The notes below the pieces were generated by a model. It was not told where the DNA came from. It searched no databases and saw nothing but the letters and a program-made list of their open reading frames with translations. A stretch of DNA of 47,216 nt from Thalassospira sp. (GTDB lineage Bacteria; Pseudomonadota; Alphaproteobacteria; Rhodospirillales; Thalassospiraceae), in assembly GCF_002709775.1 (NCBI RefSeq), contig NZ_PAQR01000030.1, positions 1 to 47,216 on the forward strand, written 5' to 3'. Position 1 is the first letter of the stretch. Every line of letters begins with the position of its first letter. Below, one piece after another: positions 23,515 through 32,271 of the stretch. The position numbers were made by a program, and so were the translations under genes.

Positions 23515-25329
23515 ATGGATCGTGTCGTCGGAACCTCGGGACGGATTGCGTTTGCCAGCGCAATGCGCAACCTCCTTGCGGATGTGTATCCCGGGCACGA
23601 CCATGCCGAACTGGTACGTCGCGTGTTCGAGGTTTTGGGCCTGCCGATCGAGGGCGATGGGCCAGAACCCTGCGAGGAATACTTGCGCAAGTGGGATCAG
23701 CGCGATGCATTTTTGATCACCTATGGCGACAGCATCCAGCAGGACGGAAAAAAGGGTCTGCAAAGCCTTGGCGAGTTTCATCGCAAGTGGCTGAAAGACT
23801 GGCTGACAGGCATTCATATCCTGCCATTCCATCCCTTTACATCCGATGACGGCTTTTCGGTCAGCGATTTCGATATGCTACGCCCGGAATTGGGCGACTG
23901 GAGCGATGTCGAGGATCTGGCAAAGCACGGTACGGTAATGGCCGATCTGGTGGCCAACCATATCTCGGCTTCGCATCCCTGGTATCAGCAGTTTTTGGCC
24001 GGCGAGAAGCCCGGGATTGATTACATCAAGACCGCAAGCCTAGAAGACGATTTGTCCGATGTCGTGCGCCCGCGCAGTCATGCATTGCTCAATCACGTGG
24101 TGACCAAGGACGGTGAAAAGCAGGTTTGGTGTACGTTTAGCTACGATCAGGTCGATCTGGATTACGGCAATCCGGATGTGTTTTTCGAAATGCTCAAGGT
24201 CGTTCTGAACTACCTCAGGCATGGAGTGCGGGTGGTTCGGCTCGATGCCATCGGCTTTATCTGGAAGGAAGTCGGGACGACCTCGATCAACCTTGATCAG
24301 ACGCACAAACTGATCAAGGCAATGCGTCTGGCGTGCAATGCTGTGCATCCCGATGTGCTGTTCATTACCGAGACCAATTTGCCGCTTCTCGAAAACCTGT
24401 CCTATTTCGGTAATCAGGACGAAGCACATCTGATTTATAACTTCTCGCTGCCGCCGGTGATCATTCATGCGCTGCTGAGCGGCCGGAGTGATTTTATCCG
24501 CAAATGCATCATGGCGATGCCCCCAGCACCGGCGGGCTGTACGTTCTTTAACTTCACGGCCAGCCATGATGGCATTGGTTTGCGTCCAGCCGAAAACCTG
24601 ATCCCCGATGAGGACATCGAGGGCTTGCGTGATCACGCGGTCAAGATGGGCGGGCAGGTCAGTTACCGTGCGCTCAAGGGCGGTGGGCAGAAGCCCTATG
24701 AGCTTAATGTCACGCTGTTTAGCATGCTGGCGGAGAACTTCGCTGGTGAAGCCACCATGGGGCTTGAGCGTTTTGTCATGAGCCAGGCGATTGCCATGTC
24801 GCTTGAAGGTATTCCGGCTGTTTATATCCAGACCATTCTGGCGACCGAGAACGATCAGACGGCCTATGAGGAAACGGGTATTCCGCGGCGTCTGAACCGC
24901 AAAATCTGGAAACTAGATGATGCAGAGGAAACGCTGACGCGCGAAGGATCGGCGCGCTCGGCCTTTGATCAGTTGCGTGCCCTGATGTCGATCCGCCAGG
25001 GACAACCGGCCTTCCACCCGAATGCCACGCAATATACGCTGAACCTTGGTCCCGACCTTTTGGGCGTGTGGCGGCAATCGCATCTGAATGAGCAGAGCAT
25101 TTTCTGCGTCTTTAACCTGACGGAACACCCGCAGGATCTGGATCTGTCAAAGATCAACCTGATCATGACGGAAGGCTGGCAGGACCTGATCACCCAGCAG
25201 GTGGTCGGCGACTATAACGGTGTGATGAAGCTGGCCCCGTATCAAATCGTCTGGATATCAAACATGGACGGCCGCAACCGCACCGAAAGCCGCCTTCTGC
25301 AGCGCTATCGGGATGCTATGCCGGTTTAG
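23515..25329 (+). CDS. GH13 subfamily 18 phosphorylase, probable glucosylglycerate phosphorylase
   Basis: A 604-residue alpha-amylase-fold enzyme of the sucrose-phosphorylase subfamily GH13_18. The three catalytic acids are visible: nucleophile Asp244 in VVRLDAIGF, acid/base Glu286 in FITETNLP, and Asp352 in ASHDGIGLRP. The YGDSIQQDG and IHILPFHPFTSDDGFSVSDF blocks are typical of the subfamily. Related enzymes cleave sucrose, sucrose 6-phosphate or glucosylglycerate with phosphate to give glucose 1-phosphate. The nearby GpgS and HAD phosphatase make glucosylglycerate, so breakdown of that solute is the best assignment. It is followed by three PAS_5-type genes in the same direction. A GGAAGG site precedes the ATG. 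Confidence 0.85.
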   Translation: MDRVVGTSGRIAFASAMRNLLADVYPGHDHAELVRRVFEVLGLPIEGDGPEPCEEYLRKWDQRDAFLITYGDSIQQDGKKGLQSLGEFHRKWLKDWLTGIHILPFHPFTSDDGFSVSDFDMLRPELGDWSDVEDLAKHGTVMADLVANHISASHPWYQQFLAGEKPGIDYIKTASLEDDLSDVVRPRSHALLNHVVTKDGEKQVWCTFSYDQVDLDYGNPDVFFEMLKVVLNYLRHGVRVVRLDAIGFIWKEVGTTSINLDQTHKLIKAMRLACNAVHPDVLFITETNLPLLENLSYFGNQDEAHLIYNFSLPPVIIHALLSGRSDFIRKCIMAMPPAPAGCTFFNFTASHDGIGLRPAENLIPDEDIEGLRDHAVKMGGQVSYRALKGGGQKPYELNVTLFSMLAENFAGEATMGLERFVMSQAIAMSLEGIPAVYIQTILATENDQTAYEETGIPRRLNRKIWKLDDAEETLTREGSARSAFDQLRALMSIRQGQPAFHPNATQYTLNLGPDLLGVWRQSHLNEQSIFCVFNLTEHPQDLDLSKINLIMTEGWQDLITQQVVGDYNGVMKLAPYQIVWISNMDGRNRTESRLLQRYRDAMPV

Positions 25330-25536
25330 GGGCTGTGGGGCGATGGAAAGGTGCTATCCGCTGCTGATTTGTAATATGTTCAGTGGCTTCTTTTACATTG
25401 GATCTGTTTGCTACCGCGCTGCTTAAAATCATTCCATTGTGAAGAGATGATGAAGTGCGGAAACGCTGTTGCGTCGCGGTATTTTTTCCTTGTATACGTC
25501 AGTATAGAATTGAAGGTCTCAGGGGCATGACGCGCG

Positions 25537-26019
25537 ATGGCTTATGCGCAGGAAGTTTGGATTCCGCACTTGCCCGATGATACAGATCACCGCGTTCGGG
25601 CATATGTAGAAACGTGGTGGGATGCAGCGCGTAACGGACAAGTACCTGATCGCAAGCGGCTGAATGCAGACGTCCTGTCACAATGGGTCGACGATATTTC
25701 TATTTATGAATATCTCCCCGACAGACGCGACTTCGTCATTCGCATTGATGCCTCCAACATCATCGCGGTTAGCGGTGAATGTTATCAGGGCTGTTCCCCG
25801 CGCCAGATTGATCTTGATTTCGGCACCACCGTTTATCCCGCCTTGCTTGAAGTCGTCGATACCGGCAAGCCGGCCTTTTGCCGGGTTGGTTATGAACGCG
25901 CAAGCTGGGAAGAATGGCTGCGGGGGATGCTCCCCGTGCGGACCACGGATCGTGCCGGAAGACCCATCAAGCAGGTCTTTGTCAGCCATTTTCTTTATCG
26001 TGGCGGGCAGGACGCTTAA
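25537..26019 (+). CDS. PAS_5-type domain protein, copy 1 of 3
   Basis: A 160-residue soluble single-domain protein. A helical N-terminus (residues 10-45) precedes a PAS-like core with DDISIYEYLPDRRDFVIRI, then GECYQGCSPRQIDLDFGT and a final LPV...KQVFVSHFLY strand. The DISIYE-(Y or F)-x-P motif is shared with the next two proteins. PAS_5 domains are small, found mainly in Alphaproteobacteria, and of unknown ligand. The gene follows the phosphorylase after 207 bases with no gene seen. AGGGG lies 11 bases before the ATG. No output domain is present, so it may bind a metabolite or act as a partner subunit. Confidence 0.8.
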   Translation: MAYAQEVWIPHLPDDTDHRVRAYVETWWDAARNGQVPDRKRLNADVLSQWVDDISIYEYLPDRRDFVIRIDASNIIAVSGECYQGCSPRQIDLDFGTTVYPALLEVVDTGKPAFCRVGYERASWEEWLRGMLPVRTTDRAGRPIKQVFVSHFLYRGGQDA

Positions 26020-26132
26020 TCAGGCAAGCATCCGCTTGGCTTATTAGTTCTGTCTTATTGACCTGTGGCGCTTGTTTCCCGCCCCGCTGTCCCCAAGTGA
26101 ATGAAGGGGAGAGACTTTGGGTTGCAAAGCCG

Positions 26133-26630
26133 ATGCACGATGCTTCCGATATTGAACTTGCACAGTTGCCCGACGGCGTCGATGGCAATATCCGCGCCTT
26201 TGTTGATAGCTGGTACGAAGCCCTTGGCGATTGTCGGGAGGGCGAGTTGCCATCGCGTGCGATCCTGAATGCGCAGCGTCTTGCCCGTTGGCGCGATGAT
26301 ATCAGCATCTATGAATTCCAGCCCGAAAAGGATGACTTTCTGATCCGGCTTTCGGCCCCTTCGAGCATCGAAAGTACCGGTGAGAACTTTCAGGGCAGTA
26401 CCCCGCGCGTGATCGATTTGAAATACGGCACCTTTCTGATGCAGGCGCTCCGCAAGACGCTGCAGATCAAGCGCCCGACCTTCCATCATATCAGCGTCGA
26501 TGGCCTGAATGGTGAAAGGCAATACTGGTTGCGCGTTTTGCTCCCTTGTCAGACATCCGATCATTTCGCCGCACCGGTTTATCAGGTGCTTGGTGCACGC
26601 TTCGCCAGCATTCCGATGCACAAGATGTGA
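26133..26630 (+). CDS. PAS_5-type domain protein, copy 2 of 3
   Basis: A 165-residue paralogue of the proteins on either side. It carries RDDISIYEFQPEKDDFLIRL, GENFQGSTPRVIDLKYGT and a final YQVLGARFASI strand. The start is uncertain: ATG 26133 lacks a good ribosome site, whereas a purine-rich AAGGGGAGAG lies 20 bases upstream; an in-frame GTG at 26097 is possible. Copies 1 and 2 are separated by 113 bases, and copy 2 ends 13 bases before copy 3, whose ribosome site overlaps its stop. Confidence 0.78.
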   Translation: MHDASDIELAQLPDGVDGNIRAFVDSWYEALGDCREGELPSRAILNAQRLARWRDDISIYEFQPEKDDFLIRLSAPSSIESTGENFQGSTPRVIDLKYGTFLMQALRKTLQIKRPTFHHISVDGLNGERQYWLRVLLPCQTSDHFAAPVYQVLGARFASIPMHKM

Positions 26631-26643
26631 GGGAGCGACAAAG

Positions 26644-27120
26644 GTGAGCGGTATCGAGGAAAAGGAAGTTCCGCAAGATGTACTCGGCGATGATGCTCCG
26701 GCCAAGGCGCATGGTCTGCTGGCTTTCTGGAAATCCCATGCCATCGCTGGAAACCTGCCAACGCGCGATGATTTCAGTCCGGACCATCTAGCGCCCTGGA
26801 TTGAGGACATATCGATCTATGAGTACGTCCCGGACAAGGACGATTTTCAGATCTTGCTTGAGGGGGAAAATATCGTTGCCCTGACAGGCGAGGATTGGCG
26901 CGGGGCGTTTGCGCGTGAGATCGACTGTCATTATTCCACAAGCCTGCATGCCGCCATGACGACAGCCCGCGTGACGGGCGCGCCGCAGATACACCATTTG
27001 CAGATTTTTCAGAAGGAATGGCAAAGTGGGCTGAGGTTGTTGCTGCCGGTCACGCTGCAAAAATCGGGCAAGGAAGACGTGCTTCAGGTCTTCCTTGCGA
27101 TATTCCCGATCGACGAATAG
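26644..27120 (+). CDS. PAS_5-type domain protein, copy 3 of 3
   Basis: A 158-residue paralogue with IEDISIYEYVPDKDDFQILL, GEDWRGAFAREIDCHYST and a closing VLQVFLAIFPID. The start is GTG 26644, fixed by GAGGGAG (26629-26635) 8 bases before it; the site overlaps the stop of copy 2, so the two are probably co-translated. The stop faces the GpgS gene stop 20 bases away. The three genes diverge clearly in sequence while keeping size and order, which suggests old tandem duplication with separate roles. Confidence 0.8.
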   Translation: MSGIEEKEVPQDVLGDDAPAKAHGLLAFWKSHAIAGNLPTRDDFSPDHLAPWIEDISIYEYVPDKDDFQILLEGENIVALTGEDWRGAFAREIDCHYSTSLHAAMTTARVTGAPQIHHLQIFQKEWQSGLRLLLPVTLQKSGKEDVLQVFLAIFPIDE

Positions 27121-27140
27121 GCACCTGAAAAGTCGGGCGC

Positions 27141-28373
27141 TTATTGCTTGCCGATTTCCATGTCATTGAGATCGTCTTCAACAGCACTTGAAAGCTGTTC
27201 AAAGATGTCGCCCATCGCACTTTCAACACGCTGCCAGCTTGGAATGAACGGGCTTTCCAGCGGGTTTTCCAGATAGTGCTGACCGGCGCTGATGATCACT
27301 TCCGAGAGAACCTCGACACAGTTTTCTTCTTCGTCGCGATTGATCTTAAGCCCGTTAAACAGGGCATCAGCGCGATATTGTTCAATCAGATCCAGTGCAA
27401 CGCGGTAATAGGTTGCCTTGAGCGTGCGGAAAGTTTCCGGGGTAAATACCGTGCCCTGGGTTGCGAGTTTGCGGAACAGGGACTTGGCGATGTCACTTGC
27501 CATGCGTGACAGGCCGTCATCCTTTTGCGCCGGATCGAATTCGCGGTGCTTGTGATCATAGATATCAGCGATATCGACCTGGGCCAGACGATGGACCGTG
27601 TGATTGCGATACATTTCCGAAAGCATGGAAACCTCAAGCCCCCAGTCGGATGCCACACGCAGGCCATAGGCAACATCGGTGCGGATCGCCATTTCGCCCG
27701 ACAGCGCGTAGCGGAAACAATCAAGGTAATTGAGGAAATCGGTCTTGCCGACAACCTGTTTGAGCGCGCGGATCAACGGCGTCACAAACAGTCGGCAAAC
27801 ACGACCCTTGAGCGTGCCATTGGCAACGCGGGCATAATAGCCTTTGGCAAAGGCAAAGTTAAACGCCGGGTTGGCGATCGGATACATCAGCTTGGCCGGC
27901 AGGTCCGGGGTGTAGGTCGCAATGTCGCAATCATGAATGCCAATGACCGAACTGCGGCCTGAAGCCAGCGTATAGCCAAGGCAATACCAGACGTTGCGGC
28001 CCTTGCCCGGCTCGTAACGGGCAAGATTGTTTTCATCGAGACGATCATGAACGCTGCGCAGGCGCGGGCCATCATTCCAAAGGATGCGCACATGCTGCGG
28101 CAGGTCCTTGAAGAATTCGCGCGCATGCAGGTATTGCTGCGCATCGGCGCGATCAAGTCCGACAACGATCTGGTCAATGTAGGTCGCCTGTTTGAGGCCC
28201 TCGACAATCGTTGTCATTGCCGGGGTTTCAAGTTCCGAATACAGGCATGGCAGGATCAGGGTCTGACGCCGTTGACGGGCAAAGGCGCTCATTTCATAGG
28301 CGAGTTCTTCCGGGTTTCGGTCAAGAATGCGATGAAGGGTTGTAATCGGGCCACCCTGATGGAAATCAGCCAT
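27141..28373 (-). CDS. gpgS: Glucosyl-3-phosphoglycerate synthase (GT81, GpgS-like)
   Basis: A 410-residue glycosyltransferase of the GT-A fold. The DxD-type metal site is IGIHDCDI (Asp148-Cys-Asp150), followed by FAFAKGYYARV and FLNYLDCFRYALSGEMAI, then DWGLEVSMLSEM. These match GpgS, which transfers glucose from a nucleotide sugar to 3-phosphoglycerate. The product is glucosyl-3-phosphoglycerate, dephosphorylated next to glucosylglycerate, a compatible solute of salt or nitrogen stress. The phosphatase gene lies upstream and overlaps by 8 bases. An alternative is the mannosyl enzyme, but the local phosphorylase favours glucose. Confidence 0.88.
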   Translation of the reverse strand: MADFHQGGPITTLHRILDRNPEELAYEMSAFARQRRQTLILPCLYSELETPAMTTIVEGLKQATYIDQIVVGLDRADAQQYLHAREFFKDLPQHVRILWNDGPRLRSVHDRLDENNLARYEPGKGRNVWYCLGYTLASGRSSVIGIHDCDIATYTPDLPAKLMYPIANPAFNFAFAKGYYARVANGTLKGRVCRLFVTPLIRALKQVVGKTDFLNYLDCFRYALSGEMAIRTDVAYGLRVASDWGLEVSMLSEMYRNHTVHRLAQVDIADIYDHKHREFDPAQKDDGLSRMASDIAKSLFRKLATQGTVFTPETFRTLKATYYRVALDLIEQYRADALFNGLKINRDEEENCVEVLSEVIISAGQHYLENPLESPFIPSWQRVESAMGDIFEQLSSAVEDDLNDMEIGKQ

Positions 28374-29205
28374 GAAGTACCTCGCTGTTTTTATTGGTAT
28401 TGATTATCTGATCCAGAATGTCGTTGACCGCTTTACTCCATCCGGCTGGGCCCGGTTCGGGCGCAATACGCAGATTGGAATGTTCGAGCAGCGGCAGGGT
28501 TCGTTTGCCGTGTTTGGACGGAATTTGAACGGCGTAATCGGCTTCGGCCAACATCGGAATGTCGTTCGGGGAGTCCCCAAGTGCGATCGTCGTAAAGCGC
28601 TGGTGCGTGCCATCTGCACTTTCTTGCAGCCAGGCAACACTTAGCCGTTCGACCATGCGGCGCATGGCGATGCCTTTGCTTGACGGGCCACACAGCGTGT
28701 GAAAACGGCCACCCTTGACCAGTGTAAGGTCCGCCTTTTCAGCGATTTTACGCGCGACGGCGATGTCTTTAGCGGCGGGTTGCCAGATCAGAGGGTCCGA
28801 ACAGTGGCGCTGGCCCGCACGAATGGCATCTTCAAGCGGCAGGCCGGTTTCGGCTGCAATGACTTCGGGACTGACGGTGCGGAAACTGTCGACCGGGACT
28901 GTCACGGCGGATTTGATTTCTTCGCGCGTGCGGTCAACCGTTTCGGTCGCCGGGCCATATTGTTCGACATTGCCACCCAGCGCGATGACACCACCATTTT
29001 CGCCAATCAGCCCGTCAAACAGGCCAGACGTCTGATTGATATGTTCAAGTTCGGCGAGTGTTTTCGACGAAACCGCGATCAGGGGAATGGAAAGTTGTTT
29101 CAACCGGTCCAGCGCCGGGCGGGCATCCGTCCAGCTGTAGGTGTCATGATCCAGCAATGTGCCGTCAAGATCCGTAAAGACGGCGATGGCGCGGTTGTGA
29201 GGCAT
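28366..29205 (-). CDS. HAD phosphatase, glycosyl-3-phosphoglycerate phosphatase-like
   Basis: A 279-residue HAD-superfamily enzyme of the Cof/mannosyl-3-phosphoglycerate phosphatase group. Motif I is FTDLDGTLLD, with nucleophile Asp12 and acid Asp14. Motif II is IAVSSKT. The late motif is ALGDSPNDIPMLAEA, supplying the metal Asp residues. The LIGENGGVI block is typical of MPGP. It would remove the 3-phosphate from glucosyl-3-phosphoglycerate. It lies first in the operon, with gpgS overlapping it by 8 bases. The ribosome site GGGAA is weak. Confidence 0.88.
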   Translation of the reverse strand: MPHNRAIAVFTDLDGTLLDHDTYSWTDARPALDRLKQLSIPLIAVSSKTLAELEHINQTSGLFDGLIGENGGVIALGGNVEQYGPATETVDRTREEIKSAVTVPVDSFRTVSPEVIAAETGLPLEDAIRAGQRHCSDPLIWQPAAKDIAVARKIAEKADLTLVKGGRFHTLCGPSSKGIAMRRMVERLSVAWLQESADGTHQRFTTIALGDSPNDIPMLAEADYAVQIPSKHGKRTLPLLEHSNLRIAPEPGPAGWSKAVNDILDQIINTNKNSEVLHG

Positions 29206-29494
29206 ATTCCCGTTCTGTCGCGGTTTTCAATGTTTTGTCGGCCTATTGTGCAGAGCCGAAAAAATAACTTAGCACAGCGATCTCAAAGGATCGACTGTTC
29301 ACAGGATGAAATTTTCATCACGGGGCAAAGGTGATGAAATATCACGCGTTTTCATACGATCACCGACACAGGTTTTGACTTTTGTGCGGTTTGCATCAAA
29401 CTTGGCTGCGGCATCCATCGATAGTGGGGCCAAATAGTCCTGTTCATTGGCGTATGACTGCGCCCGTTTTCATCAGATCGGAGATCACAACGCC

Positions 29495-30367
29495 ATGGCA
29501 ACAAGACGGGCTGGTCACAGTGTGCGATCTCTCGTTGGGATGTTGACGGTTGCCATCGTGATTTTCAGCGCGTTGCCTTCCTTTGCGGCTCCGGACCCCT
29601 CCAAGGCAACTGGTTACGGGACTGAAATTCGCTTTGCTGTTGCAGAATGGCCGCCATTGGTTACCGAAGACCGGGAAGACTTCGGCAGGCTTTCGGCGCG
29701 GATTACCGAGATATTTTCTGCCATGGGCTATGAGGCCCGGTTTGATTTCCTGTCATGGCCGCGCGCATTGGAACTCACCCGGCGCGGAGACTATGTCGCA
29801 ACATTCCCGTGGTTGCGCACCCCGGAACGAGTTGATGTCTTTCATATTCCAGTTTTTGCAATGGCGCGTGCTTTGCACAAAGGATTCTATAAAAAGTCGC
29901 GCTTTCCCGACGGGCTTGAGGTGACAGATTTCAATGATCTGGTCGAACTTGGTTTGCGACCGGTCGGCATTACCAGTTATTGGCATGCAGAAGAATTCGC
30001 AAAATACGGCATTACCGGTGAAATCGTTGCCAACCCGGAATCTGCCTGGCGGTTCCTTGAAGCCGGGCGTGCCGATATCCTGTTTGAAGAAGAAGAAGTT
30101 GGCTGGGTGGATTTGAAAAACACGCTGGGGGAGGCAGTTGCCGAGACCTATGCAACAACATCTGCCATCCCGACGAGTAACATGTTCATCCTGTTTTCGC
30201 GCCATCACCCCGATGGTGAGAGGCTAAAACTGGCCTTTGATGATTTCATGGCATCAGAGCAAGGGCAGGGCATCTGCGAACCATGGTCGATCTGTACACC
30301 CGAGGCACAAACCAAGGGTGATGCCAGCAACGACGCACCGGACGCGATATCAGATGGTGCAAACTGA
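29495..30367 (+). CDS. Periplasmic solute-binding-like protein (SBP_bac_3 type)
   Basis: A 290-residue secreted protein. A signal peptide (SVRSLVGMLTVAIVIFSALPSFAAP) precedes a two-lobed amino-acid-binding-protein fold: IRFAVAEWPPL, then FLSWPRALELTRRGDYVATFPWLRTPER, then PVGITSYWHAEEF, AWRFLEAGRADILF and FILFSRHHPDGERL. There is no transporter gene beside it, so it is an orphan, possibly a sensor or scavenging partner. The last 20 residues are a polar tail. ATG 29495 is chosen over an earlier in-frame ATG because GGAG precedes it and the signal peptide starts there. The 289 bases before it show nothing definite. Confidence 0.82.
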   Translation: MATRRAGHSVRSLVGMLTVAIVIFSALPSFAAPDPSKATGYGTEIRFAVAEWPPLVTEDREDFGRLSARITEIFSAMGYEARFDFLSWPRALELTRRGDYVATFPWLRTPERVDVFHIPVFAMARALHKGFYKKSRFPDGLEVTDFNDLVELGLRPVGITSYWHAEEFAKYGITGEIVANPESAWRFLEAGRADILFEEEEVGWVDLKNTLGEAVAETYATTSAIPTSNMFILFSRHHPDGERLKLAFDDFMASEQGQGICEPWSICTPEAQTKGDASNDAPDAISDGAN

Positions 30368-30449
30368 TAGCATGGACTGATTGTCGCTAAGGGTGGCAGC
30401 TAAAACCAGATCCGCTATCAGCTATAACCAAACCCAGATACATGTTCGA

Positions 30450-30481
30450 TTTGTCCAATCATTATCCCGGTTTGTCCATTC
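30450..30481. promoter_or_regulatory. 21-base-spaced direct repeats upstream of pobA
   Basis: TTTGTCCAATC (30450-30460) and TTTGTCCATTC (30471-30481) are near-identical direct repeats 21 bases apart, two helical turns. This is the spacing AraC-type activators use. They end 98 bases before the pobA ATG. Confidence 0.6.
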
Positions 30482-30579
30482 TGTGCATGCGTTAACAGGC
30501 GTATTGTTTCCGCAATGGAACGGTTCTTGTTCCAATTCAAAAACAGAATCAAAAACCGTGATCTTGTGAGGAAATCGTC

Positions 30580-31746
30580 ATGCATGTCCCTGTCGTAATC
30601 ATCGGTTCAGGCCCGGCCGGTCTGCTGCTGTCGCATCTTCTGCATGTGCAGGGGATCGATTCCGTTATTCTTGAACGCAAAAGCCGCGACTATGTCGAAG
30701 GCCGCATTCGTGCGGGCGTTCTGGAAATGGGGGCAGTCAACCTGATGAAACGTGTGGGCGTTGATGCCCGTATGAACAAGGAAGGCATCATCCATGGCGG
30801 TATCTATATCAGTGTGAATGGCAAGCGCACCCATGTGAACATGGAAGAGCTGACCGGTGGATCGACCGTGATGATCTATGGTCAGACCGAGGTCACGAAG
30901 GACCTGATCCAGGCGCGGCTCGACCATGGTGGCGAAATCATCTTTGAGGCCGAAGATGTCAGCCTGCATGACATAAATGGCGACACGCCAAGTGTTCGAT
31001 ATGTCAAGGATGGCAATGCGCTTGAACTGACCTGCGACTATATTGCGGCCTGTGACGGCTTCCACGGTGTCGGTCGCAAGACCCTGCCGGGTGTGCAGGA
31101 ATTTGAAAAGGTCTATCCGTTCGGCTGGCTAGGTGTTCTGGCCCATGCAAAGCCGGTTGCAGATGAACTGATCTATGCCAAGCATGATCGTGGTTTTGCC
31201 CTGTGTTCGATGCGTTCGGACAAGGTTGTGCGCCACTATGTTCAGGTGCCGATTACCGACAAGATCGAAGATTGGTCTGATGATCGCTTCTGGAACGAGC
31301 TTCGCACCCGCCTTGGCGAGGAAGACGCCGAACTGGTCAATGAAGGCGAAGTGTTTGAAAAAAGCATCGCACCGCTGAGAAGCTTTGTTGCAGAACCGAT
31401 GCAGCATGGCCGCCTGTTCCTTGCCGGTGATGCCGCCCATATTGTGCCGCCGACCGGGGCAAAGGGGCTTAACCTTGCCGCAAGTGACGTGCACTACCTG
31501 TCCGAAGCCCTGATTGCGAAATTCAAATCCAACCGTGAAGACCTTCTGGCAAGCTATTCCGATACGGCACTCGCGCGTGTCTGGAAGGCAGAGCGGTTCT
31601 CGTGGTGGATGACCTCCATGCTGCACACCTTTGGCGATCAGAAGGAATTTGATGGCCGCATTCGGGATGCAGAACTTGAATATATCCTGTCGTCAAAAGC
31701 AGGTTTGAAAACCCTGTCGGAAAATTACGTCGGTTTGCCTTACTGA
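30580..31746 (+). CDS. pobA: 4-hydroxybenzoate 3-monooxygenase
   Basis: A 388-residue flavoprotein that hydroxylates 4-hydroxybenzoate to protocatechuate with NADPH and oxygen. FAD-binding motif GSGPAG (residues 9-14) is at the start, AACDGFHG carries the DG motif, and GDAAHIVPPTGAKGLNLA is the GD motif with the flavin ribityl site. The EGRIRAGVLE block and the length (about 390) are those of PobA. GTGAGGAAAT precedes the ATG. It stands alone with no protocatechuate genes in view. Direct repeats upstream suggest AraC-type control, and an AraC protein of the right kind lies at 45787-46731. Confidence 0.95.
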   Translation: MHVPVVIIGSGPAGLLLSHLLHVQGIDSVILERKSRDYVEGRIRAGVLEMGAVNLMKRVGVDARMNKEGIIHGGIYISVNGKRTHVNMEELTGGSTVMIYGQTEVTKDLIQARLDHGGEIIFEAEDVSLHDINGDTPSVRYVKDGNALELTCDYIAACDGFHGVGRKTLPGVQEFEKVYPFGWLGVLAHAKPVADELIYAKHDRGFALCSMRSDKVVRHYVQVPITDKIEDWSDDRFWNELRTRLGEEDAELVNEGEVFEKSIAPLRSFVAEPMQHGRLFLAGDAAHIVPPTGAKGLNLAASDVHYLSEALIAKFKSNREDLLASYSDTALARVWKAERFSWWMTSMLHTFGDQKEFDGRIRDAELEYILSSKAGLKTLSENYVGLPY

Positions 31747-31823
31747 TCGGCGTAACGGGGATACCCACCCCCGAAGGAGAAGTCCCGCTCTCCATATCCG
31801 CCCAGAGTTCCGACAGGCATGAG

Positions 31824-31856
31824 ACGGCCCGCAACCCACGCGGGCCGTTTCTTTTT
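31824..31856 (+). terminator. Terminator of pobA
   Basis: ACGGCCCGC (31824-31832) pairs perfectly with GCGGGCCGT (31840-31848) and TTTCTTTTT follows. Confidence 0.92.
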
Positions 31857-31977
31857 GGGTGTTTATCCGAACTATTTTAAGGTCATGCCCCGAAATCATC
31901 ACATTTGGTGCGGGAACCAATGGCCATGTCGGCACGTTTCCTGTGTGTTGCTGTTTTCAAGACAATAGGAGAAAACC

Positions 31978-32271
31978 ATGGCGACCAAGACCGAGACGAC
32001 TGCTGATACTGCAAAACTTCAGGCTGATGTCGATGCGCTTCGCAGCGATCTGGCCGAAATCACCAAAACCCTGAAAACCATGGGTGGTGAAGCAGCGCAG
32101 ACCAGAACCCAGGCTGCGGCAGAACGCATTCGCGAAGTATCCGGTCAGGCGCGCGAGCAGATTGACCATGCACGCGGTGTGGCCGTGGATCAGGTTCGCG
32201 AGAACCCGCTGGCATCTGTTGCCGTGACCTTTGGTGTCGGCCTGCTTGTTGGCCGTCTGCTGCAGAAATGA
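31978..32271 (+). CDS. DUF883/YqjD-like membrane-anchored protein
   Basis: A 97-residue protein. Most of it is a charged helix (residues 10-75, heptad-like, rich in Ala, Glu and Gln), then a C-terminal membrane segment (LASVAVTFGVGLLVGRLL). This is the layout of the DUF883 family (YqjD, ElaB, YgaM), which in E. coli anchor ribosomes to the membrane in stationary phase. The stop overlaps the next start by 4 bases. ATAGGAG precedes the ATG. Confidence 0.85.
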   Translation: MATKTETTADTAKLQADVDALRSDLAEITKTLKTMGGEAAQTRTQAAAERIREVSGQAREQIDHARGVAVDQVRENPLASVAVTFGVGLLVGRLLQK

